This document shows positions 35,090 through 45,594 of a stretch of DNA of 64,000 bases, piece after piece (within the stretch, counting starts at the first letter, position 1; each line of letters begins with the position of its first letter). The notes beneath the pieces are model-generated. The model searched no databases and was not told where the DNA came from. It was given only the letters and a program-made list of their open reading frames with translations. The stretch spans positions 68,627,715 through 68,691,714 of the forward strand of contig NW_023605083.1 in NCBI RefSeq assembly GCF_014898055.3, read 5' to 3'. The stretch comes from Talpa occidentalis (lineage: Eukaryota; Chordata; Mammalia; Eulipotyphla; Talpidae). A program made the position numbers and the translations under genes.

Positions 35090-36125
35090 CTGTATCACAA
35101 ATACTCAGAACAAGGTCTCCCTATTAATTAGAACTTGCTTGAGATTAGGACTTTTATTAGAGTCACCAATAGATTTTTAGTATCTGTGACAGTGACTGGT
35201 ATATAACAGATACTGTATAGATATTTATTGAATAAACAAATTAATTCATTCACATTTTACTGAAAAAGTGTCAAATAGTGAATACTTTTATTAAAATGTT
35301 ATATTATGTTGACCAGAAAGAAAGTCTAATAATAATGGCCTGGTGTATTTACTGATTTCTTCTTTTAAAAAGGGTCACTGATGGTGACATATCAAATATC
35401 ACATCAGGATTTAAACAAAAGCAAAATATTTATGAACAAATGATTTTTCCAATATTCCTCTCTCTCCATATCTTACCTTTTTTTTTTCTTTGCAGGGCTA
35501 ACTCTGATACAGAAAAGCAATACAGTTTCCATCTAAACAACTAGATACTTCTTTTCTCTTGGCCTGTGCTGTTCCTTGGTCTTGGGAGTCTAATTAGGTA
35601 ATTCAGAATATAGAACCCACCTGTGATTAAAGACTATTTTGGTCAGTGGTCCAATTTTCTTACTTTGAACCAATTGTATGTCATGGACATCATCTTCCTT
35701 ATCACTTAGGACACCTTACAGCTAGAAACCACAGCAGAAAATGAGCAAAATTTTTCTGCCAAAGTGATAACAACAGGAGTTTTACAAAAATAATGTATGA
35801 TGATCCTAAATACCTTCTCCTGGTGCCCAAACACTCCCTTGACCGTAAGTCATCACTCCCTTGAAGATGTGTTTTCTCTCCCAGATAATCAGAACATATA
35901 TAGTAATTTGTGCCTTCAATGCATAACAGCTGGGACAATTTGGTGCCAATAACTATTTTTTTTTTTTTTTTGCTAATATCATTTGGCTTTCTCCTCAAAT
36001 GAAATTTAAAATGAAACAGTTTGGCAATCTATGTTAACACCATCTAGCAATAATCCCATGTTGGTTCCACTGCAGTTTGATAATTTACAGACTCATTGGG
36101 CTGAAAGGGACTTGGCAAGCTTATC
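34681..36125. other. Unassigned sequence with (TG)n and an L2 end
   Basis: A (TG)n microsatellite lies at 35059-35085. 35125-35265 resembles an L2 3' end ('gtgacagtgactggtatataac ... gatatttattgaataaac'). A T-run is at 35957-35971. The minus-strand frame at 35702-35998 has no recognisable domain. Confidence 0.45.
35059..35085. repeat. (TG)n microsatellite
   Basis: About 13 TG units lie between unique flanks. Confidence 0.95.
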
Positions 36126-36130
36126 TAATT

Positions 36131-36313
36131 CAGTGGTTCCTAAACCTGGCTCAACATCAATATTTAATGGGGACCTTTAAAAAATATAGACTCCTGGGCA
36201 TAAATCCCTGCTGATCAGTAGGTTAGAATTTGCACAAGTGGGGCCTAGAAATTTTAATCTTTTCAAAACTTCCAAAATGATTCTAGTGATAAGCTAGTAT
36301 TTGAAATCATTGG
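36131..36313 (+). mobile_element. MER5-type (hAT-Charlie) element
   Basis: It starts with cagtggttcctaaacctgg and ends with gaaatcattg, a decayed form of the MER5 terminal inverted repeats. Internal landmarks are 'gactcctgggcataaatccctg', 'atcagtaggttagaatttgc' and 'ggggcctagaaattttaatc'. It is a non-autonomous element with no coding capacity. Confidence 0.8.
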
Positions 36314-36719
36314 TTTAATCCACATCTCATCCTCATTCAGCTGAAAACTTAAGATTTATTTGCTTGTTTATGTTCACTCATTCATTAGCATAAAAAACAT
36401 TGTACAATAAAACCATTCAGTGCCCCATTGGCAATTTTCATTCATCTTAGGGGTGAGTAACCAGGTTATGCTGTGATCCGTTTTAGAGACAAGAAACTAC
36501 AAGTGGTTCTTCAAAGCACAGGTGCTTACATCAGCAACGTTTCCTCATCAGTAAATCTCAAATAGTGAGGTCACTCCCCCTCCTCTCTAAAGTCTGATAG
36601 AGTTCTAAATTTGTTGATTCCATTGGACTTTGGTGCTTACCCTAAAATAATGACTTTTCAAACTTTGCTATTGCCATCTCTTTTAACATTATCACTCTTT
36701 CAATCTCAAATATAAATTA

Positions 36720-37312
36720 AAAAGAAAATGGATGAAGTTACATCTCTATTTAAAACTCTTGAAAGATTTCTCACTGAATGAAGAAAACCCAGACTCTTCT
36801 TGCCATGTTTCTGCACCTCTGTGTGATCTCATCCTATTGGCCTTTGTGGCAGCATTGAGTCTTGTTTTCCTTGTTCTTTAGCTTCAAAACCTCCATTCTG
36901 TTTTATGAGCATAAAGCTTCCTGTCTCTGTCCTTTGACCCTTATTATCCTCTCTCTTATTATTTGACAGAGAAAGAAAGAGAGGAGAAAAAAAATATATA
37001 TATATAATTACAATTTTAAGCCCAGATCTAGTTTAACTATCACCTCCTCAGGAATGATAAAGAGGACTTTCCAGACCAATCTATTTTATATCTTCCAATA
37101 TATTGTTGCACTGTTGTTTATCACACAATATATTTGCTTTTCAGCAACAATCAGAAACGGCTGTGCTTTGTTTATTCATACATTCAGTGTCTGTGGGCTG
37201 TCCTCCTCTTGCTTCCTGAAGACAGAGATTGTGTGCCTCTTCTGTAGTGCAGAATCCCTGGCTTTCAGTTGAGGGCATACCACAAAGCAGGCATCAATAC
37301 ATATTTATTGAA
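36720..37312 (+). mobile_element. L2 3' region
   Basis: An extended L2 pattern: 'tggcctttgtggcagcattgagtc', 'actatcacctcctcaggaatgataaagaggactttcc', 'tttattcatacattcagtgtctg', 'gaagacagagattgtgtgcc', and the terminal 'catatttattgaatgag'. It is interrupted by an (A/TA)n patch at 36990-37010. The open frame at 37054-37272 is part of the relic. Confidence 0.8.
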
Positions 37313-37855
37313 TGAGTAACCTTGTGTTGTGGGTTTCCCCAATGATCAGGCTCTGCTAAAATCAGAAGTAGCTTCTTGTTCAATTTACAGTCATAAGAAG
37401 GAATAATTTCATAGTACTTCTGGTCTACTTAAGAGATACAATTTATACTTAGTCATAATGACTCATGCCCTAATGTGATCACCTTACTAAGTCAAATTAT
37501 GTCTCCAAGATAAGGCCATATTCTTTTCATACTGATGTAAAAAAAGAATTCCAAAGGTGCATTTACAGTGTAGGCTCAATAACTTATTATTGATAAATAA
37601 CACTCTTGGCTTTAAGCATAAAAGTTACCACAGCAATTGGACAAACCACCTAATGAAGATGTATTAGCATTTCATTATGTGTACTGTAAATATATTTTTG
37701 CTAACTATCAAGTCTGGCAGCATTTAGAATGTTTTTAACCTTTTCATATTGAAATTTATATGATTCCAAACTTGAAGCATGACATTGTGGGGAAAAAAAA
37801 AACAACACTGTGTGAAGATATGGTTGGGAGTAATTATTTCATTCTTTGTCTTGAA
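37313..37855. other. Unassigned sequence
   Basis: No gene or repeat family is recognised. An A-run lies at 37792-37802. Confidence 0.45.
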
Positions 37856-37859
37856 AATG

Positions 37860-37985
37860 TCATGTCACATATCTGAGCCTAAATTTGCTCCTCAATAAAA
37901 TGGAGATAAAACCTAACCCACAAGTTGTTGTGACATTCAACACCCAAATGAAATTCTCTATGTGGATATAATTTATAAGCATCTT
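37860..37985 (+). repeat. MIR SINE relic
   Basis: 'gagcctaaatttgctcctcaataaaatggagataaaacctaacccacaag-ttgttgtgacattcaac' matches the MIR core. Confidence 0.7.
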
Positions 37986-38219
37986 ATCTTTATTCAAACT
38001 TAAGGGGATAATGTCTGAATGGAAGATTTACTGGGCAGCCGGCATAGGTACTCACACTCATTTACTTTTTCTTATCTTTACATGACCATAATCTTGACTA
38101 TTTATTAAACTCATTGTAATATTTTTCTAATTCATGTCTGTGGTTCTAGTATTTCCTTTCCCAATCTAGTCATTATCTACATTAAGGGACATTTCACCAG
38201 TAACAAGCTGATGTAGATA

Positions 38220-38800
38220 AATAATGAAAGAGATTAGAAATTTGACTACATGGTGTTTGACACAAAGACAAAAGCACCTACACATAATCAAAAGACAAAT
38301 AATAAATGAAATTATTATAGTGCACAATACAGAGAAATGCCTGACTATGTATTCAAACAGCTCAGAAAAAGCAGTAAGAAAGATAAATGACCTACCTCAT
38401 AGTGAAATGGGCAAAGAAGATGAACAGGCTGTTCACAGAAAGAATAATATGTATAGCTGATAAACATGAAAAAGAGCATAATCTCATATATAATTAAGGA
38501 ATTGGAAGTTAAAATTTTAGTGAAATGCTGTTTGTCACTTATCAAAATGGTATAGCACTTGAGGATACTATGTATAGGGCGATTGCTGAAAAAAATATCA
38601 CATTAACATTTGATGAAATAATAAATGTTTGAGAAATAAGATATCTAAAAAAAGAGGTCAGTTGGTTACATACCCTTTCACGGAGTAATTCTACTTGTAA
38701 GATTATATCTTGCATAATGAAAATATGTTGTAATATTATATATGATTTTAGAACAAAATAAATTCCCATTACTAGAAAATTGATTAGCTGAATATCCTAC
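38220..38800 (+). mobile_element. Old L1/HAL1-type fragment
   Basis: 'gtagctgataaacatgaaaaag', 'tataattaaggaattggaagttaaaa', 'tcaaaatggtatagcacttg' and the following segment resemble old L1 ORF2 or HAL1 3' sequence. All frames are broken. Confidence 0.5.
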
Positions 38801-39635
38801 ATTAACATTGTATTGCATTCTTTGAGTGTCCAATAAAGAGCACACTGTTCTCCTGCCTGAATTTAGAATCAGCTAAAAAATAAGATAAGAAATAGCATAT
38901 GCAGGGACCAAAATATTCCCTTAAAAAACAAAACTATAAAAGCTGTGTTCAAGAATGTAACATATCTACAGCAGATTGATTTCTAGAACACCAGTTTATA
39001 GGACATCCTAGTTCAGAGGTTGGTCCTATAGGGACTGTTCCCAGTCAAGTTCCCTGGGGCTGCACTCTAAAGAGAAGAAAGGATGAAACTGAGACAAGAG
39101 TGTACAATTCACTGTGCCCAAGTTGATCGATAAGATAAAAGATTCCAATTGGATTACCCAAAAAAGAAACACAAACAAAAATAAAACAAAACAAAAAAAA
39201 AACAAAACAAAACATCCAAAAAGCATAATTGAGTGACTCAGATTCTTTTAGAAAGAAAGCCAGCTACCATTATTACTTTGTGTAAGAAAACCAGATCAAG
39301 GAATTGGAACAACTATTATTCTTCATTTTATATCCTCAGTATTCTTCAGGTTTGCTTTTTATTATATGAATATTTTATTTATAGTAATAGTAAAACTAGT
39401 TTAAAACATTTGTCAGTGCCTGATTATTGCTAAGTAAAAAAAAGCAGATTTATTTTCCCTCCCACCTAAGCTCCTTTTCTATCATATCTCCAGTTAACAC
39501 CTAGATGGGAAAATAGAATATCACAAACTTATATCACCCCTTCCAAGGTTGTTTCATGAGTCAACAAAACACTCCCCATCAATTCTGCCTGTCAAAAAAC
39601 TACCTAAGGAGTCACACTCCTGTGCTACTGTTGGG
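38801..39635. other. Unassigned sequence with an AAAC-rich patch
   Basis: 39161-39213 is an (AAAAC)n-like simple repeat. No gene or family is recognised elsewhere. Confidence 0.45.
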
Positions 39636-39639
39636 CAAG

Positions 39640-40185
39640 ATTAATAGGCCATTTCTAAAGCATGACAGAGTTGTATCTATCAATAATTTTTCAAATGCCT
39701 TTTAATCTGGCAATTCCAGTTTTAAGAATTTGTCCTAAAATAATCATCATAGATGTAAGTAAATATATAATTCATAGAATGTTCATCATAATATATTTTT
39801 TTTTGGTCTCAGTGACATTGTTAATACTAGATGTCCAATGTTAGTGAATTGGTTAAGTGTTAAACATCCATCCAAGGGAAGCCTTACAGTTATAATGATG
39901 GAGAAGAATGGACTATGATCTAAAAAGCAGCGCATTTGTAAGTGAAAAACAGATACAGGCATATTGTAAGACATCCATCTACTTGTGTATTTAAAATCTA
40001 AATAGGAAAAGATGTAAAAGACCACACAAATTCTTTCAATGGTAGTTACCACTGTATGATAAAATAATGACCTAGTTACCATTTTAAAAAAATTTTCTGA
40101 CATGGCTAGATATCCTCCAATAAACGTATATTGCTCTTTTACTAAAGTCAGCATTATTTTACAAAATATATTATAAAACACTACC
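39640..40185 (+). mobile_element. Old L1/HAL1-type 3' fragment
   Basis: 'aattccagttttaagaatttgtcc', 'attcatagaatgttcatcataat', 'aatgttagtgaattggttaag', 'aagcagcgcatttgtaag' and 'gttaccactgtatgataaaat' follow the late part of old L1/HAL1 elements. A T-run sits at 39796-39805. Confidence 0.55.
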
Positions 40186-40189
40186 AATT

Positions 40190-40415
40190 CCAGGCCCCAG
40201 CTAAGGAGTTATCCATTATAGGAAGTCTTCCCTTGCCACCCTGTTGTAAGTTATTTCTCTCTTACCTAAAGTCCCCCTCCATTCTGTGTAGACTCTCTTG
40301 TTCTCCATAGGACTCCTGTCCTAGACTGACATCTCCCTGATGGCAGGGACCATGTTTTATCTAACAAAGACGCATGTGTAGCTCCCAAGATGGTACAAAG
40401 AATATGCCTGCTTTT
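40190..40415 (+). mobile_element. L2 3' region relic
   Basis: 'ggaagtcttcccttgccaccctg', 'agactgacatctccctgatggcagggaccatg' and 'tgtgtagctcccaag' follow the L2 3' pattern. Confidence 0.75.
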
Positions 40416-40464
40416 TAACATGAGCAGATTTACCTGTATTGGGTTTACCTTAAAAAGATTACAG

Positions 40465-40740
40465 GGCCTCCCTTGTGGCACAAGGGGTTAAGACACAACT
40501 TACAAGCTGTCTGCAGCCACTGCAGACACTCCCTGGCCAGGGAGCTTCCCACATGGCGCAACAGAACTTTCCTATCTTCCCTCTGCTCCTCTCAGCAGTG
40601 TATTTCAGTCAGTCTGCATGTTCCCCACTCTGTTTCTGGTGAATCCTCTCACCCCCCATACCTCTGGCCTGTACCCCAGTTCTTTTATGCATAAATAAAT
40701 AAATCTTTAAAAAAATAAAAAAATAAATAAATAAAAAAAA
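40465..40740 (+). repeat. tRNA-derived SINE, subgroup B
   Basis: A complete plus-strand copy with head ggcctcccttgtggcac, a (AAAT)n tail and an A-rich end. An exact 14-base target duplication, taaaaagattacag, lies at 40451-40464 and 40741-40754. The tail region has the subgroup B signature (gaatcctctcac; ggcctgtacccc). The B box is degraded. Confidence 0.93.
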
Positions 40741-40856
40741 TAAAAAGATTACAGCCATTTGGGCACCAAAACAATAAGTATAAGTCATGTAAGTTAATAG
40801 CCCATTAATGGAGAAAAAAAACCTTTTCTTTGAAGAATTAACCATCTTTTGCTGCA

Positions 40857-40942
40857 TTTGAATGGACACTTGCATGGTTGCCAAAGATAAATGATTGTGT
40901 TTGAATGGACACTTGCATGGTTTCCAAAAATAAGTGCAAGAA
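40857..40942. repeat. 43-base two-copy tandem duplication
   Basis: Units at 40857-40899 and 40900-40942 share tttgaatggacacttgcatg and then diverge slightly (ttgccaaagataa / tttccaaaaataa). Confidence 0.9.
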
Positions 40943-42790
40943 GGTGCCCAGAAAGTTTTTCCATACTTTGAGAGAGTAGCATGGGATAATAAAAGCCAGG
41001 TATCCATAAGGAAGCTGCACTATGGAGACAGTGCTGAGTGTTCCATCAGTCCAACCTTCATATAAGCCTGATGATATTAATAAAGGACCCAATAATCTAG
41101 TCCCTGCATCCATTCTTGCATTTTGGGGAAATGAAAGCTGCAAGATGAGCTTTGGCAGTTTTGTGCCTCTCTAGGACTTGTTAAATTTCTCTCTCCTCCT
41201 CCTCATACCTTTTGAAATCTTAAGCGCTGATGCTTTATGTTCTGGCTTGTAAATGAAGCCTGTTATTATCATTGAGATAGTGTTTTTATGGCATAAATAA
41301 TGAGCTCAAACAGGGGACGCAGCATTGGGTGGAATTACTGCCTGAGCTGAGATGGAAATAATCAATATGTCCTCACTTACAAATCTCATCTGCATGTCAA
41401 CTCCATCCTGCTGGCTGTCTCCCTAGAGATTCATTTCACAGGAGGCCCAATAAAACTTGCGGGTGGCATTGATCTGTTTTATTCATAGCCAGAGATAGAA
41501 ATGCATCATTTGAAATTAATAGGAGGGCTTGTGTTTATAACCCAATCTAGACTGAGCATTCTGCAATGCAGACCATTAAGAAAGAATTCATCCACCCAGA
41601 AGAAGATATGACCACAGGGACCAGGGGCCAGAGACCCATGTTGAAATTCTCTGTGATGGCATGCCTGTTATCACTCACTCACTTCAGGACTTTGCAACCT
41701 GAGTGCTCTGATTACTCATTAGAACAATTCCTTAAATCAACCTAAGATGTTACCATCAGTATTCTGATATTTATCCAAATTCTACCTTCCTCTTTTTCTT
41801 TAGTCCTGTGCAAAATGAACACTAATAATTAATCTCATAGAAACAGAGAGGAAATTTAGAAATCACCTATTTCAGTCTTGTTCTTGATTATTATGTATAT
41901 CCAACATTATAGTGGTCAAGTGATTTGATGAAATATTACCAGATGATGAGATATTCCAGATGAAATATTTCTGATGAAATTCTGTATTTTATGGCACAGG
42001 CTGATATGAAAAACAAAGCTAAGAAAAATTTGGCATTTAGTCTGGCACCTAGTTGTTAATAAATAAATACCTATAAATACAAATTATGAAAGTATTTTTT
42101 TATCACTCTTAACTTGTATAGGAGGTTGATGGTTGATGTTGGGCCCATGCTTTTTGGTCCCACAAAGCCCATTAGTTTTCTCGAGTTTCACTTTCCTTTT
42201 CTGGAGCCTATCAGTGTCTTGCAAGTGGACAGCAAAGTACTCAAGAGGAATGATTGCTTATTTGATACCTGCTATTCTGTTCATCCAAGTTATCGTCTCT
42301 CCATGGTCTCCTCCTGAAATATTGTCCATTTTGTCTTCTTGACATTAGGGGGTTCACACTGTAGAACTTAGAGAGAAAAAGGAAATAATGAATAGAAAGG
42401 AACACCAGAGACCCAATTTTGATAATTGTAACCTTTTATCTGAAGATTGGTAGAAAATCACCTGAGGTATCTGATAGTGACATAAAGGCAAGAAAAACAT
42501 TTTAACAACAAACAAACATGTTTCCACATTTCCTCCCTCTATATTCTTGTTTTAAAAAAGTAGGTTTTTTAGAAGTGTTCACTACATGGGGAGACCTGTG
42601 TTTCTTTTGTAGTTTCATATTACCTTGGCTGGATGACTACATGTCCCAAAGAATCACCTTTACAAAATAATAAGTGGTAATAGTTCCTAAGAAGGTCATA
42701 TGAAATAAGGCATGGAAAGATAATTCTGCACTAATGAAACACTGTGTAATTGTGTACGTTCATTTTTGCCCATTAGAGACTGAAACCAGA
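40943..42790. other. Unassigned sequence; candidate conserved non-coding block
   Basis: 41220-41640 lacks any repeat signature I recognise and is rich in TAAT/ATTA and similar motifs ('ggcataaataatgagctcaaac', 'catcatttgaaattaatagg'). It has the feel of a conserved non-coding element. That is inference; it has no open frame of note. The rest of the interval is unassigned. Confidence 0.35.
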
Positions 42791-43498
42791 CTCCTTATAG
42801 CACCTCTGTGTCAATTCAGTTCAACAGACTTGAACTGGACACCTGCTGTGCTCTGTGCTCTTAAGCAGTTAAGATAATCATGGGGGTGTGTGTGGGGGGA
42901 GGGGTTGGTATGAAGGTGGAGACCTATGAAAGAAGACTGTGGTGTAAGAAAGGACTTTGAGAAAAGTGGTGCCGATGACCTTTAGAAATGGAGAATGGAG
43001 ATTCAAGAAAAGTAACATCAGATGATCAAAGACATAGAAAGTGAGAAGGAATTAAGAATAACTCAATTTGACCAAAGTGTGTGGATAAGAGTACATAGGC
43101 CATATGTGGGAAGATAGGTTTGGGTCATAGTATGAAGGGCCCGAGTCCAAAAACAGTAACTGATTTTGCAATGATTTATTTATTTTAAATCAATGATGGA
43201 AAATGTTCACCTTTATCCTGTTGGCAAGATAAATATGGAAGGTTTTGAACAAGAATGTCACATGAGAAACTGTGTTGGAGAGGGTGATCATGGAAGCAGA
43301 AAGTATTTAGAAAAAAGGCTAGATGAATACATGCTGGCCGGGAAGGTAAAGGAATATTCTCAGCAAATAAGAGAAGTGAGACAGGTGAAAAAAGGCCAGG
43401 GTGCTCTAAGGAGGGCATAACTCTTAGAGTAAATAATATTCAGAAGGGAGTGAGGCAGGACAGTTAAAAAGGAACACTTTGTGAAGTATCTGATGAGG

Positions 43499-43540
43499 TT
43501 ATGAGCATGATCAGGCCAGTTATGAGCATGATCAGGCCAG
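43499..43540. repeat. 21-base two-copy tandem duplication
   Basis: The unit ttatgagcatgatcaggcca plus g occurs exactly twice, at 43499-43519 and 43520-43540. Confidence 0.95.
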
Positions 43541-43728
43541 TTTAAATTCTCATCCCTCCATTTGCTATGTCACCTAAGGCAAGTGAGATAGCCCCTTTGT
43601 GTCTCAGTGTCCTCATCTGTAAAATATGATCACTGCCATAGAGACCAAAACTTCCCTGTTTTTCTGATTAAGTATAAACACAGCCTCTAGCATGTAAGTG
43701 CTAACTCAAAAAATGCTAGTTAATATTT
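43535..43728 (+). repeat. MIR SINE relic
   Basis: 'gctatgtcacctaaggcaagtgag', 'tgtctcagtgtcctcatctgtaaaatatg' and 'agcctctagcatgtaagtgc' follow the MIR core. It lies within the L2 relic. Confidence 0.75.
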
Positions 43729-44049
43729 TTTTTTTAATTCTGGTTACTATCTAGGACCTCAAATTCGATTTTGGGTGCCAGGAGAGAGAAGTGAAAACTG
43801 TTTAACTTGAGCGGGGTGACTTAATAATAATGTGGAGAATGGACTTCAGGGAGTTAAGCCCAATAAGAAAGACCTGTTAGGAAGTTGTTTCAATAACTCA
43901 GGAAAGAGATGTTGAAAGCCTGGACTTGAGGGGGGATCTTATAGTAAACTTCATAGATTGCTCACAGTAGTAACCCCTGTGACTAGGAGTAAGAACGCAT
44001 GTTGGATCCACAGAAGAATGAATGAATGACAAGTGACAAGACTGAAAAA

Positions 44050-44430
44050 CTTCCAGAGAATAAACTTTAAAAAAATTAAGTATAATTTGCACCCAGGAAT
44101 GTTCACCTATCATAAATACATAGTTGCATGAATGTTTACAAACTGTCTTTACAACTGTCTCACTAATCAATAAACAGGCAATGATCTCCAATCCATCTCT
44201 GTTTTGTTCTCTTTGTTACTACCACCCCACACAGAAACCATTGTCCCTGACTGCTAACATCATATATTCACTATGTCTTTCAAAAAAATGATATAAGTGG
44301 AAGCATGAGTATATTCTCATTTGTGTCTACATTTCTTTTGTCAAATATTGTTTCTCTGAGATTACCTCAAACTTTCAGGTGGAGCAGCTGGTCATTGTTT
44401 CTTTTTTCTATAAAATAGTCCTTGTGAGTG
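44050..44430 (-). mobile_element. Old L1, first segment of a split copy
   Basis: The plus strand reads as the reverse complement of an old L1 3' region ('cttttgtcaaatattgtttctctgagattacc', then 'tcattgtttcttttttctataaaatag-tccttgtgag'). The match continues directly at 49641, after the 5.2-kb plus-strand L1, and then beyond 51118. This shows a single old minus-strand L1 cut by two later insertions. Confidence 0.65.
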
Positions 44431-44508
44431 TGTCCCCACATCGCCACTGCTGGAAACCGGCAGAAGTCTCCCAGAGGAACCAGAGGTGAGCTGGGAAGTT
44501 CACCCAAG

Positions 44509-45496
44509 ATGCCGGCCAGTACCAGCAACACAGTGTCCCAATGCATACGGCAAATTAGAAAACAGACAGTAGGGAGTAGAAAAACACACACACCCCAGCA
44601 ACTCCTCAGGAAAAAAGCATACCACAAAAAGAAAACCATCCCCCAGATTGCAACGATAGTAACTTGGAAGAATTTCTGAGCCTTCCAGAAAGAGAATTTA
44701 AAATTGCCATGATTAAAAAACTGACAGAAGTCATAAAGGAAAACAATGATAAGGGGAAAATAATCAATGATCAGAAGAATGAAATTGAGTCCCTAAAGAG
44801 GGAAGTAATAGAAATGCAGGAGATCAAAGAATTAATGGAGACACTAAAGAACTCTGGGAAAAGCAATGAAAGCAGAATAGATGAAATGGAAGAACGAATA
44901 AGTACTCTTGAAGACACAAAAATAAAAAGAACCAAAACAGAAAAGGAAAGAGAAGTACGAAGGAAAAAGACTGAAGAAAGACTTCGGGAACTATCTGACT
45001 CCATGAGGAAAGGAAATATAAGAGTTATAGGAATCCCAGAAGGAGAGGTAGGAACAGAGAAAATATTCAAGGAGATAACTGAAGAGAACTTCCCAAATGT
45101 GAAGAAGAAGCTGAAAATTGATATACAAGAAGCAAGAAGAACACCAAACTTCCATGATGAAAGGAAAAATACAGCAAGACACATGATAGTAAAGCTCCCA
45201 AGAATCGAGGACAAGGGAAAAATAATGAAGCTGACAAGAGGGAAGAAACAGATAACATTCAAAGAAAACCAATCAGACTGACATCAGACTTCTCCGAAGA
45301 AACACTATGGGCTAGGAGAGAGTGGAGGGACATAGTCAACAGACTTCGAGAAAACAGATGCCAACCAAGAATACTCTATCCCACAAAGCTCTCCTTCCTC
45401 TATGAAGAAAGAATAAGGACCTTCCAAGACAAACAGAAACTCTGGAATTTCATTACGACTAAACCCCACTCCAAAAAATACTACAAGGAGTCCTAA
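44509..45496 (+). pseudogene. LINE-1 ORF1 (RNA-binding chaperone) pseudogene
   Basis: ORF1p is the trimeric nucleic-acid chaperone of the L1 ribonucleoprotein. The frame opens at ATG 44509 (MPASTSN). It shifts near 44610 in an A-run, runs open from about 44613 to 45278, and shifts again at about 45269, where a single base appears lost. It then reads to the TAA at 45494-45496. Visible parts, in order: a long charged coiled coil (about 44700-45000, heptad-rich with Leu/Ile/Met), an RRM-like segment with NIRVIGIPEG (about 45016-45045), then ARHMIVKLPR, and a C-terminal domain with REWRDIVNRL and PRILYPTKLSF. The length, about 329 codons over the frames, fits the mammalian family. The two frameshifts make it a pseudogene. 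The antisense frame at 44771-45262 is a shadow. Confidence 0.92.
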
Positions 45497-45594
45497 AGCC
45501 AGAACCTCAGAGGGACGAATAACAACGAAAGAAGGCCAAAAAAAAAAAGTTATTAAAAGAATAAATAAATAAAATCAAAGGAAAGACAAACACA

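Larger units (their letters stand above)
42795..43935 (-). mobile_element. L2 relic, fragmented
   Basis: Reverse-complement L2 sequence with 'tggacacctgctgtgctctgtgctc' near 42837, 'gaaggtggagacctatgaaag', and 'gttaggaagttgtttcaataactcaggaaagagatg' near 43877. A plus-strand MIR and a 21-base tandem duplication interrupt it. Confidence 0.55.

Noticed and set aside
44771..45262. 163-codon minus-strand frame within L1 ORF1
   Set aside because: It is an antisense shadow of the ORF1 coiled coil and RRM.
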